Shown in pieces: positions 1 through 13,000 of a DNA stretch of 64,000 nt (positions are counted from its first letter, which is position 1; every line of letters begins with the position of its first letter). The stretch covers positions 7,312,689-7,376,688 of the forward strand of contig BTRK01000002.1 in assembly GCA_036245805.1 (NCBI GenBank), written 5' to 3'. This DNA is from Pristionchus mayeri (taxonomy: Eukaryota; Nematoda; Chromadorea; Rhabditida; Neodiplogasteridae). The translations under genes and the position numbers were made by a program. The notes beneath the pieces were generated by a model that worked only from the letters and a program-made list of their open reading frames with translations, was not told where the DNA came from and ran no database searches.

Positions 1-3000
1 TCCTTGTTGCCTCGTGTCCCGACGGCCTACAGAAGTGTCTACGGCCCTGATGGCGTCATCTGACCTATCTACGGCCCTGGTGACGTCATCTTCGACCCTA
101 CGGCCTTACTGCATAAAGTACGGCCATACGCCCCTACGGCCCTTACATCATTTCCTTGTTGCCTCTTGTCCCAACGGCCTACAGAAGTGTCTACGGCCAT
201 GATGGCGTCATCTGACGTATCTACGGCCCTGGTGACGTCATCTTCGACCCTACGGCCCTTACATCATTTCCTTGTTGCCTCGTGTCCCAACGGCCTACAG
301 AAGTGTCTACGGCCATGATGGCGTCATCTGACGTATCTACGGCCCTGGTGACGTCATCTTCGACCCTACGGCCCCTACTGCATAAAGGGCGGCCCTACGG
401 CCCTACGGCCCTTACATCATTTCCTTGTTGCCTCGTGTCCCAACGGCCTACAGAAGTGTCTACGGCCCTGATGGCGTCATCTGACGTATCTACGGCCCTG
501 GTGACGTGATCTTCGACCCTACGGCCCTTACTGCACAAAGTACGGCCCTATGGCCCTACGGCCCTTACATCATTTCCTTGTTGCCTCGTGTCCCGACGGC
601 CTACAGAAGTGTCTACGGACCTGATGGCGTCATCTGACCTATCTACGGCCCTGGTGACGTCATATTCGACCCTACGGCCTTACTGCATAAAGTACAGCCA
701 TACGCCCCTACGGCCCTTACATCATTTCCTTGTTGCCTCTTGTCCCAACGGCCTACAGAAGTGTCTACGGACCTGATGGCGTCATCTGACGTATCTACGG
801 CCCTGGTGACGTCATCTTCGACCCTACGGCCCCTACTGCATAAAGGGCGGCCCTACGGCCCTACGGCCCTTACATCATTTCCTTGTTGCCTCGTGTCCCA
901 ACGGCCTACAGAAGTGTCTACGGCCCTGATGGCGTCATCTGACGTATCTACGGCCCTGGTGACGTCATCTTCGACCCTACGGCCTTTACATCATTTCCTT
1001 GTTGCCTCGTGTCCCAACGGCCTACAGAAGTGTCTACGGCCCTGATGGCGTCATCTGACGTATCTACGGCCCTGGTGACGTCATCTTCGACCCTACGGCC
1101 CTTACATCATTTCCTTGTTGCCTCGTGTCCCAACGGCCTACAGAAGTGTCTACGGACCTGATGGCGTCATCTGACGTATCTACGGCCCTGGTGACGTCAT
1201 CTTCGACCCTACGGCCCCTACTGCATAAAGGGCGGCCCTACGGCCCTACGGCCCTTACATCATTTCCTTGTTGCCTCGTGTCCCAACGGCCTACAGAAGT
1301 GTCTACGGCCCTGATGGCGTCATCTGACGTATCTACGGCCCTGGTGACGTCATCTTCGACCCTACGGCCCTTACATCATTTCCTTGTTGCCTCGTATCCC
1401 AACGGCCTACAGAAGTGTCTACGGCCCTGATGGCGTCATCTGACGTATCTACGGCCCTGGTGACGTCATCTTCGACCCTACGGCCCCTACTGCATAAAGG
1501 GCGGCCCTACGGCCCTACGGCCCTTACATCATTTCCTTGTTGCCTCGTGTCCCAACGGCCTACAGAAGTGTCTACGGCCCTGATGGCGTCATCTGACGTA
1601 TCTACGGCCCTGGTGACGTCATCTTCGACCCTACGGCCCTTACATCATTTCCTTGTTGCCTCGTGTCCCAACGGCCTACAGAAGTGTCTACGGACCTGAT
1701 GGCGTCATCTGACGTATCTACGGCCCTGGTGACGTCATCTTCGACCCTACGGCCCTTACTGCACAAAGTACGGCCCTATGGCCCTACGGCCCTTACATCA
1801 TTTCCTTGTTGCCTCGTGTCCCGACGGCCTACAGAAGTGTCTACGGCCCTGATGGCGTCATCTGACCTATCTACGGCCCTGGTGACGTCATCTTCGACCC
1901 TACGGCCTTACTGCATAAAGTACGGCCATACGCCCCTACGGCCCTTACATCATTTCCTTGTTGCCTCTTGTCCCAACGGCCTACAGAAGTGTCTACGGAC
2001 CTGATGGCGTCATCTGACGTATCTACGGCCCTGGTGACGTCATCTTCGACCCTACGGCCTTACTGCATAAAGTACGGCCATACGCCCCTACGGCCCTTAC
2101 TTCATTTCCTTGTTGCCTCGTGTCCCAACGGCCTACAGAAGTGTCTACGGCCCTGATGGCGTCATCTGACGTATCTACGGCCCTGGTGACGTCATCTTCG
2201 ACCCTACGGCCCTTACATCATTTCCTTGTTGCCTCGTGTCCCAACGGCCTACAGAAGTGTCTACGGCCCTGATGGCGTCATCTGACATATCTACGGCCCT
2301 GGTGACGTCATCTTCGACCCTACGGCCTTACTGCATAAAGTACGGCCATACGCCCCCTACGGCCCTTACATCATTTCCTTGTTGCCTCTTGTCCCAACGG
2401 CCAACAGAAGTGTCTACGGCCCTGATGGCGTCATCTGACCTATCTACGGCCCTGGTGACGTCATCTTCGACCCTACGGCCTTACTGCATAAAGTACGGCC
2501 ATACGCCCCCTACGGCCCTTACATCATTTCCTTGTTGCCTCTTGTCCCAACGGCCAACAGAAGTGTCTACGGCCCTGATGGCGTCATCTGACATATCTAC
2601 GGCCCTGGTGACGTCATCTTCGACCCTACGGCCCTTACTGCATAAAGTGCGGCACTACGGCCCTACGGCCCTTACATCATTTCCTTGTTGCCTCGTGTCC
2701 CAACGGCCTAGAGAAGTGTCTACGGCCCTGGTGACGTCATCTTCGACCCTACGGCCCTTACTGCATAAAGTACGGCCCTACGGCCCTACAGCCCTTACAT
2801 CATTTCCTTGTTGCCTCTTGTCCCAACGGCCAACAGAAGTGTCTACGTCCTGATGGCGTCATCTGACGTATCTACGGCCCTGGTGACGTCATCTTCGACC
2901 CTACGGCCCTTACTGCATAAAGTACGGCCCTACGGCCCTACAGCCCTTACATCATTTCCTTGTTGCCTCTTGTCCCAACGGCCAACAGAAGTGTCTACGT

Positions 3001-3780
3001 CCTGATGGCGTCATCTGACATATCTACGGCCCTGGTGACGTCATCTTCGACCCTACGGCCCTTACTGCATAAAGTACGGCCCTACGGCCCTACAGCCCTT
3101 ACATCATTTCCTTGTTGCCTTTTGTCCCAACGGCCAACAGAAGTGTCTACGGCCTGATGGCGTCATCTGACATATCTACGGCCCTGGTGACGTCATCTTC
3201 GACCCTACGGCCCTTACTGCATAAAGTACGGCCCTACGGCCCTACAGCCCTTACATCATTTCCTTGTTGCCTTTTGTCCCAACGGCCAACAGAAGTGTCT
3301 ACGGCCTGATGGCGTCATCTGACATGTCTACGGCCCTGGTGACGTCATCTTCGACCCTACGGCCCTTACTGCATAAAGTACGGCCCTATGGCCCTACGGC
3401 CCTTACATCATTTCCTTGTTGCCTTTTGTCCCAACGGCCAACAGAAGTGTCTACGGCCTGATGGCGTCATCTGACATGTCTACGGCCCTGGTGACCTCAT
3501 CTTCGACCCTACGGCCCTTACTGCATAAAGTACGGCCCTATGGCCCTACGGCCCTTACATCATTTCCTTGTTGCCTCGTGTCCCAACGGCCTACAGAAGT
3601 GTCTACGGCCCTGATGGCGTCATCTGACGTATCTACGGCCCTGGTGACGTGATCTTCGACCCTACGGCCCTTACTGCACAAAGTACGGCCCTACGGCCCT
3701 ACGGCCCTTACATCATTTCCTTGTTGCCTCGTGTCCCAACGGCCTACAGAAGTGTCTACGGACCTGATGGCGTCATCTGA
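1..3780 (+). repeat. Satellite segment A, copy 1 of a triplicated block
   Basis: Variant monomers here follow the same order as at 22972-26750 (offset 22971 bp) and, for the first 2.0-2.1 kb, at 17106-19150 (offset 17105 bp). Shared rare markers include TGACGTGATC near 505, GTCATATTCGACC near 658, CTCGTATCCC near 1392, and the 116-bp short monomers alternating with 153-bp monomers as 269-bp dimers. The right edge of similarity to 22972 onward lies near 3780, where the monomer at 3731 changes from GACGTATC to GACATATC. Confidence 0.85.
81..88. promoter_or_regulatory. TGACGTCA palindrome, first complete copy of a per-monomer motif
   Basis: This is the first of several hundred copies of the 8-bp palindrome TGACGTCA, always in the context GGTGACGTCATCTTCGA (next at 233-240). 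The word is the consensus full CRE site bound by CREB/ATF-type bZIP proteins. The sequence shows only the motif; protein binding is inference. A few monomers carry mutated forms: TGACGTGA near 508, 3649, 17611, 23477, 26620, 56815 and 58491; TGACCTCA near 3493 and 26464; TGACGTCG near 56238. These show that the motif is not perfectly constrained. Confidence 0.55.
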
Positions 3781-5239
3781 CATATCTACGGCCCTGGTGA
3801 CGTCATATTCGACCCTACGGCCCTTACTGCATAAAGTACGGCCCTACGGCCCTACAGCCCTTACATCATTTCCTTACATCATTTCCTTGTTGCCTCGTGT
3901 CCCAACGACCTACATAAGTGTCTACGGCCCTGATGGCGTCATCTGACGTATTTACGGCCCTGGTGACGTCATCTTCGACCCTACGGCCCTTACTGCATCA
4001 AGTACAGCCCTACGGCCCTACAGCCCTTACATCATTTCCTTGTTGCCTCTTGTCCCAACGGCCAACAGAAGTGTCTACGGCCTGATGGCGTCATCTGACA
4101 TATCTACGGCCCTGGTGACGTCATCTTCGACCTTACGGCACTTACTGCATAAATACTGCCCTATGGCCCTACGGCCCTTACATCATTTCCTTGTTGCCTC
4201 GTGTCCCAACGGCCTACAGAAGTGTCTACGGCCCTGATGGCGTCATCTGACCTATCTACGGCCTTGGTGACGTCATCTTCGACCCTACGGCCCTAACTGC
4301 ATAAAGTACGGCCATACGGCCCTACGGCCCTTACATCATTTCCTTGTTGCCTCTTGTCCCAACGGCCAACAGAAGTGTCTACGGCCCTGATGGCGTCATC
4401 TGACATATCTACGGCCCTGGTGACGTCATCTTCGACCCTACGGCCCTTACTGCATAAAGTGCGGCACTACGGCCCTACGGCCCTTACATCATTTCCTTGT
4501 TGCCTCGTGTCCCAACGGCCTAGAGAAGTGTCTACGGCCCTGATGGCGTCATCTGACGTATCTACGGCCCTGGTGACGTCATCTTCGACCCTACGGCCCT
4601 AACTGCATAAAGTACGGCCATACGGCCCTACGGCCCTTACATCATTTCCTTGTTGCCTTTTGTCCCAACGGCCAACAGAAGTGTCTACGGCCTGATGGCG
4701 TCATCTGACCTATCAACTGCCCTGGTGACGTCATCTTCGACCCTACGGCCCTAACTGCATAAAGTACGGCCATACGGCCCTACGGCCCTTACATCATTTC
4801 CTTGTTGCCTCTTGTCCCAACGGCTAACAGAAGTGTCTACGGCCCTGGTGACGTCATCTTCGACCCTACGGCCCTTACTGCATAAAGTACTGCCCTATGG
4901 CCCTACAGCCCATACATCATTTCCTTATTGCCTCTTGTCCCAACGGCCAACAGAAATGTCTACGGCCTGATGGCGTCATCTGACATATCTACGGCCCTGG
5001 TGACGTCATCTTCGACCCTACGGCCCTTACTGCATAAAGTACTGCCCTATGGCCCTACAGCCCTTACATCATTTCCTTGTTGCCTCGTGTCCCAACGGCC
5101 AACAGAAGTGTCTACGGCCTGATGGCGTCATCTGACATATCTACGGCCCTGGTGACGTCATCTTCGACCCTACGGCCCTTACTGCATAAAGTACTGCCCT
5201 ATGGCCCTACAGCCCTTACATCATTTCCTTGTTGCCTCG
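3781..5239 (+). repeat. Satellite segment, mixed variants
   Basis: Holds monomers with CCTACATAAGTGTC and CATCAAGTACAGCC, and a small duplication of TTACATCATTTCC at about 3859-3886. The part from about 3780 to 4600 recurs at about 14565-15390 (offset 10789 bp), sharing the rare words CCTTACGGCACTTACTGC and ATAAATACTGCC. A monomer near 4830 lacks the 30 bp between the two TCTACGGCCCTG words. Confidence 0.8.
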
Positions 5240-8200
5240 TGTCCCAACGGCTAACAGAAGTGTCTACGGCCCTGATGGCGTCATCTGACGTATCTACGGC
5301 CCTGGTGACGTCATCTTCGACCCTACGGCCCTTACTGCATAAAGTACTGCCCTATGGCCCTACAGCCCTTACATCATTTCCTTGTTGCCTCTTGTCCCAA
5401 CGGCCAACAGAAATGTCTACGGCCTGATGGCGTCATCTGACATATCTACGGCCCTGGTGACGTCATCTTCGACCCTACGGCCCTTACTGCACAAAGTACT
5501 GCCCTATGGCCCTACAGCCCTTACATCATTTCCTTGTTGCCTCGTGTCCCAACGGCCTACAGAAGTGTCTACGGCCCTGATGGCGTCATCTGACCTATCT
5601 ACGGCCCTGGTGACGTCATCTTCGACCCTACGGCCCTAACTGCATAAAGTACGGCCATACGGCCCTACGGCCCTTACATCATTTCCTTGTTGCCTTTTGT
5701 CCCAACGGCCAACAGAAGTGTCTACGGCCTGATGGCGTCATCTGACCTATCAACTGCCCTGGTGACGTCATCTTCGACCCTACGGCCCTAACTGCATAAA
5801 GTACGGCCATACGGCCCTACGGCCCTTACATCATTTCCTTGTTGCCTCTTGTCCCAACGGCTAACAGAAGTGTCTACGGCCCTGATGGCGTCATCTGACG
5901 TATCTACGGCCCTGGTGACGTCATCTTCGACCCTACGGCCCTTACTGCATAAAGTACTGCCCTATGGCCCTACAGCCCATACATCATTTCCTTGTTGCCT
6001 CTTGTCCCAACGGCCAACAGAAATGTCTACGGCCTGATGGCGTCATCTGACATATCTACGGCCCTGGTGACGTCATCTTCGACCCTACGGCCCTTACTGC
6101 ATAAAGTACTGCCCTATGGCCCTACAGCCCTTACATCATTTCCTTGTTGCCTCGTGTCCCAACGGCCTACAGAAGTGTCTACGGCCCTGATGGCGTCATC
6201 TGACCTATCTACGGCCCTGGTGACGTCATCTTCGACCCTACGGCCCTAACTGCATAAAGTACGGCCATACGGCCCTACGGCCCTTACATCATTTCCTTGT
6301 TGCCTTTTGTCCCAACGGCCAACAGAAGTGTCTACGGCCTGATGGCGTCATCTGACCTATCAACTGCCCTGGTGACGTCATCTTCGACCCTACGGCCCTA
6401 ACTGCATAAAGTACGGCCATACGGCCCTACGGCCCTTACATCATTTCCTTGTTGCCTCTTGTCCCAACGGCTAACAGAAGTGTCTACGGCCCTGATGGCG
6501 TCATCTGACGTATCTACGGCCCTGGTGACGTCATCTTCGACCCTACGGCCCTTACTGCATAAAGTACTGCCCTATGGCCCTACAGCCCATACATCATTTC
6601 CTTGTTGCCTCTTGTCCCAACGGCCAACAGAAGTGTCTACGGCCCTGATGGCGTCATCTGACGTATCTACGGCCCTGGTGACGTCATCTTCGACCCTACG
6701 GCCCTTACTGCATAAAGTACTGCCCTATGGCCCTACAGCCCTTACATCATTTCCTTGTTGCCTCTTGTCCCAACGGCCAACAGAAATGTCTACGGCCTGA
6801 TGGCGTCATCTGACATATCTACGGCCCTGGTGACGTCATCTTCGACCCTACGGCCCTTACTGCACAAAGTACTGCCCTATGGCCCTACAGCCCTTACATC
6901 ATTTCCTTGTTGCCTCGTGTCCCAACGGCCTACAGAAGTGTCTACGGCCCTGATGGCGTCATCTGACCTATCTACGGCCCTGGTGACGTCATCTTCGACC
7001 CTACGGCCCTAACTGCATAAAGTACGGCCATACGGCCCTACGGCCCTTACATCATTTCCTTGTTGCCTTTTGTCCCAACGGCCAACAGAAGTGTCTACGG
7101 CCTGATGGCGTCATCTGACCTATCAACTGCCCTGGTGACGTCATCTTCGACCCTACGGCCCTAACTGCATAAAGTACGGCCATACGGCCCTACGGCCCTT
7201 ACATCATTTCCTTGTTGCCTCTTGTCCCAACGGCTAACAGAAGTGTCTACGGCCCTGATGGCGTCATCTGACGTATCTACGGCCCTGGTGACGTCATCTT
7301 CGACCCTACGGCCCTTACTGCATAAAGTACTGCCCTATGGCCCTACAGCCCATACATCATTTCCTTGTTGCCTCTTGTCCCAACGGCCAACAGAAATGTC
7401 TACGGCCTGATGGCGTCATCTGACATATCTACGGCCCTGGTGACGTCATCTTCGACCCTACGGCCCTTACTGCATAAAGTACTGCCCTATGGCCCTACAG
7501 CCCTTACATCATTTCCTTGTTGCCTCGTGTCCCAACGGCCTACAGAAGTGTCTACGGCCCTGATGGCGTCATCTGACCTATCTACGGCCCTGGTGACGTC
7601 ATCTTCGACCCTACGGCCCTAACTGCATAAAGTACGGCCATACGGCCCTACGGCCCTTACATCATTTCCTTGTTGCCTTTTGTCCCAACGGCCAACAGAA
7701 GTGTCTACGGCCTGATGGCGTCATCTGACCTATCAACTGCCCTGGTGACGTCATCTTCGACCCTACGGCCCTAACTGCATAAAGTACGGCCATACGGCCC
7801 TACGGCCCTTACATCATTTCCTTGTTGCCTCTTGTCCCAACGGCTAACAGAAGTGTCTACGGCCCTGATGGCGTCATCTGACGTATCTACGGCCCTGGTG
7901 ACGTCATCTTCGACCCTACGGCCCTTACTGCATAAAGTACTGCCCTATGGCCCTACAGCCCATACATCATTTCCTTGTTGCCTCTTGTCCCAACGGCCAA
8001 CAGAAATGTCTACGGCCTGATGGCGTCATCTGACATATCTACGGCCCTGGTGACGTCATCTTCGACCCTACGGCCCTTACTGCATAAAGTACTGCCCTAT
8101 GGCCCTACAGCCCTTACATCATTTCCTTGTTGCCTCGTGTCCCAACGGCCTACAGAAGTGTCTACGGCCCTGATGGCGTCATCTGACCTATCTACGGCCC

Positions 8201-8290
8201 TGGTGACGTCATCTTCGACCCTACGGCCCTAACTGCATAAAGTACGGCCATACGGCCCTACGGCCCTTACATCATTTCCTTGTTGCTTCG
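5240..8290 (+). repeat. 610-bp (tetramer) higher-order repeat block
   Basis: The marker CTGACCTATCAACTGCCC recurs near 5740, 6350, 7113 and 7723, with steps of 610, 763 and 610 bp (four, five and four monomers). The companion markers CAGAAATGTCTACGG and TACAGCCCATACATC recur at the same steps. The copies are close to identical by eye, so this block was probably homogenised or amplified recently. Part of it (about 7700-8480) recurs at about 10500-11275, 2795 bp downstream. Confidence 0.88.
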
Positions 8291-8479
8291 TGTCCCAACG
8301 GCCTAGAGAAGTGTCTACGGCCCTGATGGCGTCATCTGACGTATCTACTGCCCTGGTGACGTCATCTTCGACCCTACGGCCCTTATTGCATAAAGTGCGG
8401 CACTACGGCCCTACGGCCCTTACATCATTTCCTTGTTGCCTCTTGTCCCAACGGCCAACAGAAGTGTCTACGGCCTGAT

Positions 8480-10070
8480 GGCGTCATCTGACCTATCAAC
8501 TGCCCTGGTGACGTCATCTTCGACCCTACGGCCCTAACTGCATAAAGTACGGCCATACGGCCCTACGGCCCTTACATCATTTCCTTGTTGCCTCTTGTCC
8601 CAACGGCTAACAGAAGTGTCTACGGCCCTGATGGCGTCATCTGACGTATCTACGGCCCTGGTGACGTCATCTTCGACCCTACTGCCCTTACTGCATAAAG
8701 TGCGGCACTACGGCCCTACGGCCCTTACATCATTTCCTTGTTGCCTCGTGTCCCAACGGCCTAGAGAAGTGTCTACGGCCCTGATGGCGTCATCTGACGT
8801 ATCTACGGCCCTGGTGACGTCATCTTCGACCCTACTGCCCTTACTGCATAAAGTGCGGCACTACGGCCCTACGGCCCTTACATCATTTCCTTGTTGCCTC
8901 TTGTCCCAACGGCCAACAGAAGTGTCTACGGCCTGATGGCGTCATCTGACATATCTACGGCCCTGGTGACGTCATCTTCGACCCTACGGCCCTTACTGCA
9001 TACGGCCCTACGGCCCTTACATCATTTCCTTGTTGCCTCTTGTCCCAACGGCCCTTACATCATTTCCTTGTTGCCTCTTGTCCCAACGGCCAACAGAAGT
9101 GTCTACGGCCCTGATGGCGTCATCTGACATGTCTACGGCCCTGGTGACGTCATCTTCGACCTATGGCCCTTACTGCATAAAGTACGGCCCTATGGCCCTA
9201 CGGCCCTTACATCATTTCCTTGTTGTCTCGTGTCCCAACGGCCTACAGAAGTTTCTACGGCCCTGTTGGCGTCATCTGACCTATCAACTGCCCTGGTGAC
9301 GTCATCTTCGACCCTACGGCCCTAACTGCATAAAGTACGGCCATACGGCCCTACGGCCCTTACATCATTTCCTTGTTGCCTCTTGTCCCAACGGCTAACA
9401 GAAGTGTCTACGGCCCTGATGGCGTCATCTGACGTATCTACGGCCCTGGTGACGTCATCTTCGACCCTACTGCCCTTACTGCATAAAGTGCGGCACTACG
9501 GCCCTACGGCCCTTACATCATTTCCTTGTTGCCTCGTGTCCCAACGGCCTAGAGAAGTGTCTACGGCCCTGATGGCGTCATCTGACGTATCTACGGCCCT
9601 GGTGACGTCATCTTCGACCCTACTGCCCTTACTGCATAAAGTGCGGCACTACGGCCCTACGGCCCTTACATCATTTCCTTGTTGCCTCTTGTCCCAACGG
9701 CCAACAGAAGTGTCTACGGCCTGATGGCGTCGTCTGACATATCTACGGCCCTGGTGACGTCATCTTCGACCCTACGGCCCTTACTGCATACGGCCCTACG
9801 GCCCTTACATCATTTCCTTGTTGCCTCTTGTCCCAACGGCCCTTACATCATTTCCTTGTTGCCTCTTGTCCCAACGGCCAACAGAAGTGTCTACGGCCCT
9901 GATGGCGTCATCTGACATGTCTACGGCCCTGGTGACGTCATCTTCGACCTATGGCCCTTACTGCATAAAGTACGGCCCTATGGCCCTACGGCCCTTACAT
10001 CATTTCCTTGTTGTCTCGTGTCCCAACGGCCTACAGAAGTTTCTACGGCCCTGTTGGCGTCATCTGACCT
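8480..10070 (+). repeat. 788-bp tandem duplication within the satellite
   Basis: Copy 1 is about 8480-9267 and copy 2 about 9268-10070. They share CGACCCTACTGCCCTTACTGC (twice per copy), a monomer with a 38-bp internal duplication of the CCTTACATCATTTCC...CCCAACGG part, GACCTATGGCCCTTACTGC, and GAAGTTTCTACGGCCCTGTTGGC. The only difference I saw inside the copies is GGCGTCGTCTGAC near 9732 in place of GGCGTCATCTGAC near 8944. Confidence 0.88.
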
Positions 10071-13000
10071 ATCTACGGCCCTGGTGACGTCATCTTCGAC
10101 CCTACGGCCTTACTGCATAAAGTACGGCCATACGCCCCTACGGCCCTTACATCATTTCCTTGTTGCCTCTTGTCCCAACGGCCAACAGAAGTGCCTACGG
10201 CCCTGATGGCGTCATCTGACATATCTACGGCCCTGGTGACGTCATCTTCGACCCTACGGCCCTTACTGCATAAAGTACTGCCCTATGGCCCTACAGCCCT
10301 TACATCATTTCCTTGTTGCCTCTTGTCCCAACGGCCAACAGAAGTGTCTACGGCCTGATGGCGTCATCTGACATATCTACGGCCCTGGTGACGTCATCTT
10401 CGACCCTACGGCCCTTACTGCATAAAGTACGGCCATACGGCCCTACGGCCCTTACATCATTTCCTTGTTGCCTTTTGTCCCAACGGCCAACAGAAGTGTC
10501 TACGGCCTGATGGCGTCATCTGACCTATCAACTGCCCTGGTGACGTCATCTTCGACCCTACGGCCCTAACTGCATAAAGTACGGCCATACGGCCCTACGG
10601 CCCTTACATCATTTCCTTGTTGCCTCTTGTCCCAACGGCTAACAGAAGTGTCTACGGCCCTGATGGCGTCATCTGACGTATCTACGGCCCTGGTGACGTC
10701 ATCTTCGACCCTACGGCCCTTACTGCATAAAGTACTGCCCTATGGCCCTACAGCCCTTACATCATTTCCTTGTTGCCTCTTGTCCCAACGGCCAACAGAA
10801 ATGTCTACGGCCTGATGGCGTCATCTGACGTATCTACTGCCCTGGTGACGTCATCTTCGACCCTACGGCCCTTACTGCATAAAGTACTGCCCTATGGCCC
10901 TACAGCCCTTACATCATTTCCTTGTTGCCTCGTGTCCCAACGGCCTACAGAAGTGTCTACGGCCCTGATGGCGTCATCTGACCTATCTACGGCCCTGGTG
11001 ACGTCATCTTCGACCCTACGGCCCTAACTGCATAAAGTACGGCCATACGGCCCTACGGCCCTTACATCATTTCCTTGTTGCTTCGTGTCCCAACGGCCTA
11101 GAGAAGTGTCTACGGCCCTGATGGCGTCATCTGACGTATCTACTGCCCTGGTGACGTCATCTTCGACCCTACGGCCCTTATTGCATAAAGTGCGGCACTA
11201 CGGCCCTACGGCCCTTACATCATTTCCTTGTTGCCTCTTGTCCCAACGGCCAACAGAAGTGTCTACGGCCTGATGGCGTCATCTGACCTATCAACTGCCC
11301 TGGTGACGTCATCTTCGACCCTACGGCCCTAACTGCATAAAGTACGGCCATACGGCCCTACGGCCCTTACATCATTTCCTTGTTGCCTCTTGTCCCAACG
11401 GCTAACAGAAGTGTCTACGGCCCTGATGGCGTCATCTGACGTATCTACGGCCCTGGTGACGTCATCTTCGACCCTACGGCCCTTACTGCATAAAGTACTC
11501 TATGGCCCTACAGCCCTTACATCATTTCCTTGTTGCCTCTTGTCCCAACGGCCAACAGAAGTGTCTACGGCCTGATGGCGTCATCTGACATATCTACGGC
11601 CCTGGTGACGTCATCTTCGACCCTACGGCCCTTACTGCATAAAGTACTGCCCTATGGCCCTGCAGCCCTTACATCATTTCCTTGTTGCCTCGTGTCCCAA
11701 CGGCCTAGAGAAGTGTCTACGGCCCTGATGGCGTCATCTGACCTATCTACGGCCCTGGTGACGTCATCTTCGACCCTACGGCCTTACTGCATAAAGTACG
11801 GCCATACGCCCCTACGGCCCTTACATCATTTCCTTGTTGCCTCTTGTCCCAACGGCCCTTACATCATTTCCTTGTTGCCTCTTGTCCCAACGGCCAACAG
11901 AAGTGTCTACGGCCCTGATGGCGTCATCTGACATGTCTACGGCCCTGGTGACGTCATCTTCGACCTATGGCCCTTACTGCATAAAGTACGGCCCTATGGC
12001 CCTACGGCCCTTACATCATTTACTTGTTGTCTCGTGTCCCAACGGCCTACAGAAGTGTCTACGGCCCTGATGGCGTCATCTGACCTATCTACGGCCCTGG
12101 TGACGTCATCTTCGACCCTACGGCCTTACTGCATAAAGTACGGCCATACGCCCCTACGGCCCTTACATCATTTCCTTGTTGCCTCTTGCCCCAACGGCCA
12201 ACAGAAGTGTCTACGGCCCTGATGGCGTCATCTGACATATCTACGGCCCTGGTGACGTCATCTTCGACCCTACGGCCCTTACTGCATAAATACTGCCCTA
12301 TGGCCCTACGGCCCTTACATCATTTCCTTGTTGCCTCGTGTCCCAACGGCCTACAGAAGTGTCTACGGCCCTGATGGCGTCATCTGACCTATCAACTGCC
12401 CTCGTGACGTCATCTTCGACCCTACGGCCCTAACTGCATAAAGTACGGCCATACGGCCCTACGGCCCTTACATCATTTCCTTGTTGCCTCTTGTCCCAAC
12501 GGCCCTTACATCATTTCCTTGTTGCCTCTTGTCCCAACGGCCAACAGAAGTGTCTACGGCCCTGATGGCGTCATCTGACATGTCTACGGCCCTGGTGACG
12601 TCATCTTCGACCTATGGCCCTTACTGCATAAAGTACGGCCCTATGGCCCTACGGCCCTTACATCATTTCCTTGTTGTCTCGTGTCCCAACGGCCTACAGA
12701 AGTGTCTACGGCCCTGATGGCGTCATCTGACCTATCTACGGCCCTGGTGACGTCATCTTCGACCCTACGGCCTTACTGCATAAAGTACGGCCATACGCCC
12801 CTACGGCCCTTACATCATTTCCTTGTTGCCTCTTGTCCCAACGGCCAACAGAAGTGTCTACGGCCTGATGGCGTCATCTGACATATCTACGGCCCTGGTG
12901 ACGTCATCTTCGACCCTACGGCCCTAACTGCATAAAGTACGGCCATACGCCCCTACGGCCCTTACATCATTTCCTTGTTGCCTCTTGCCCCAACGGCCAA

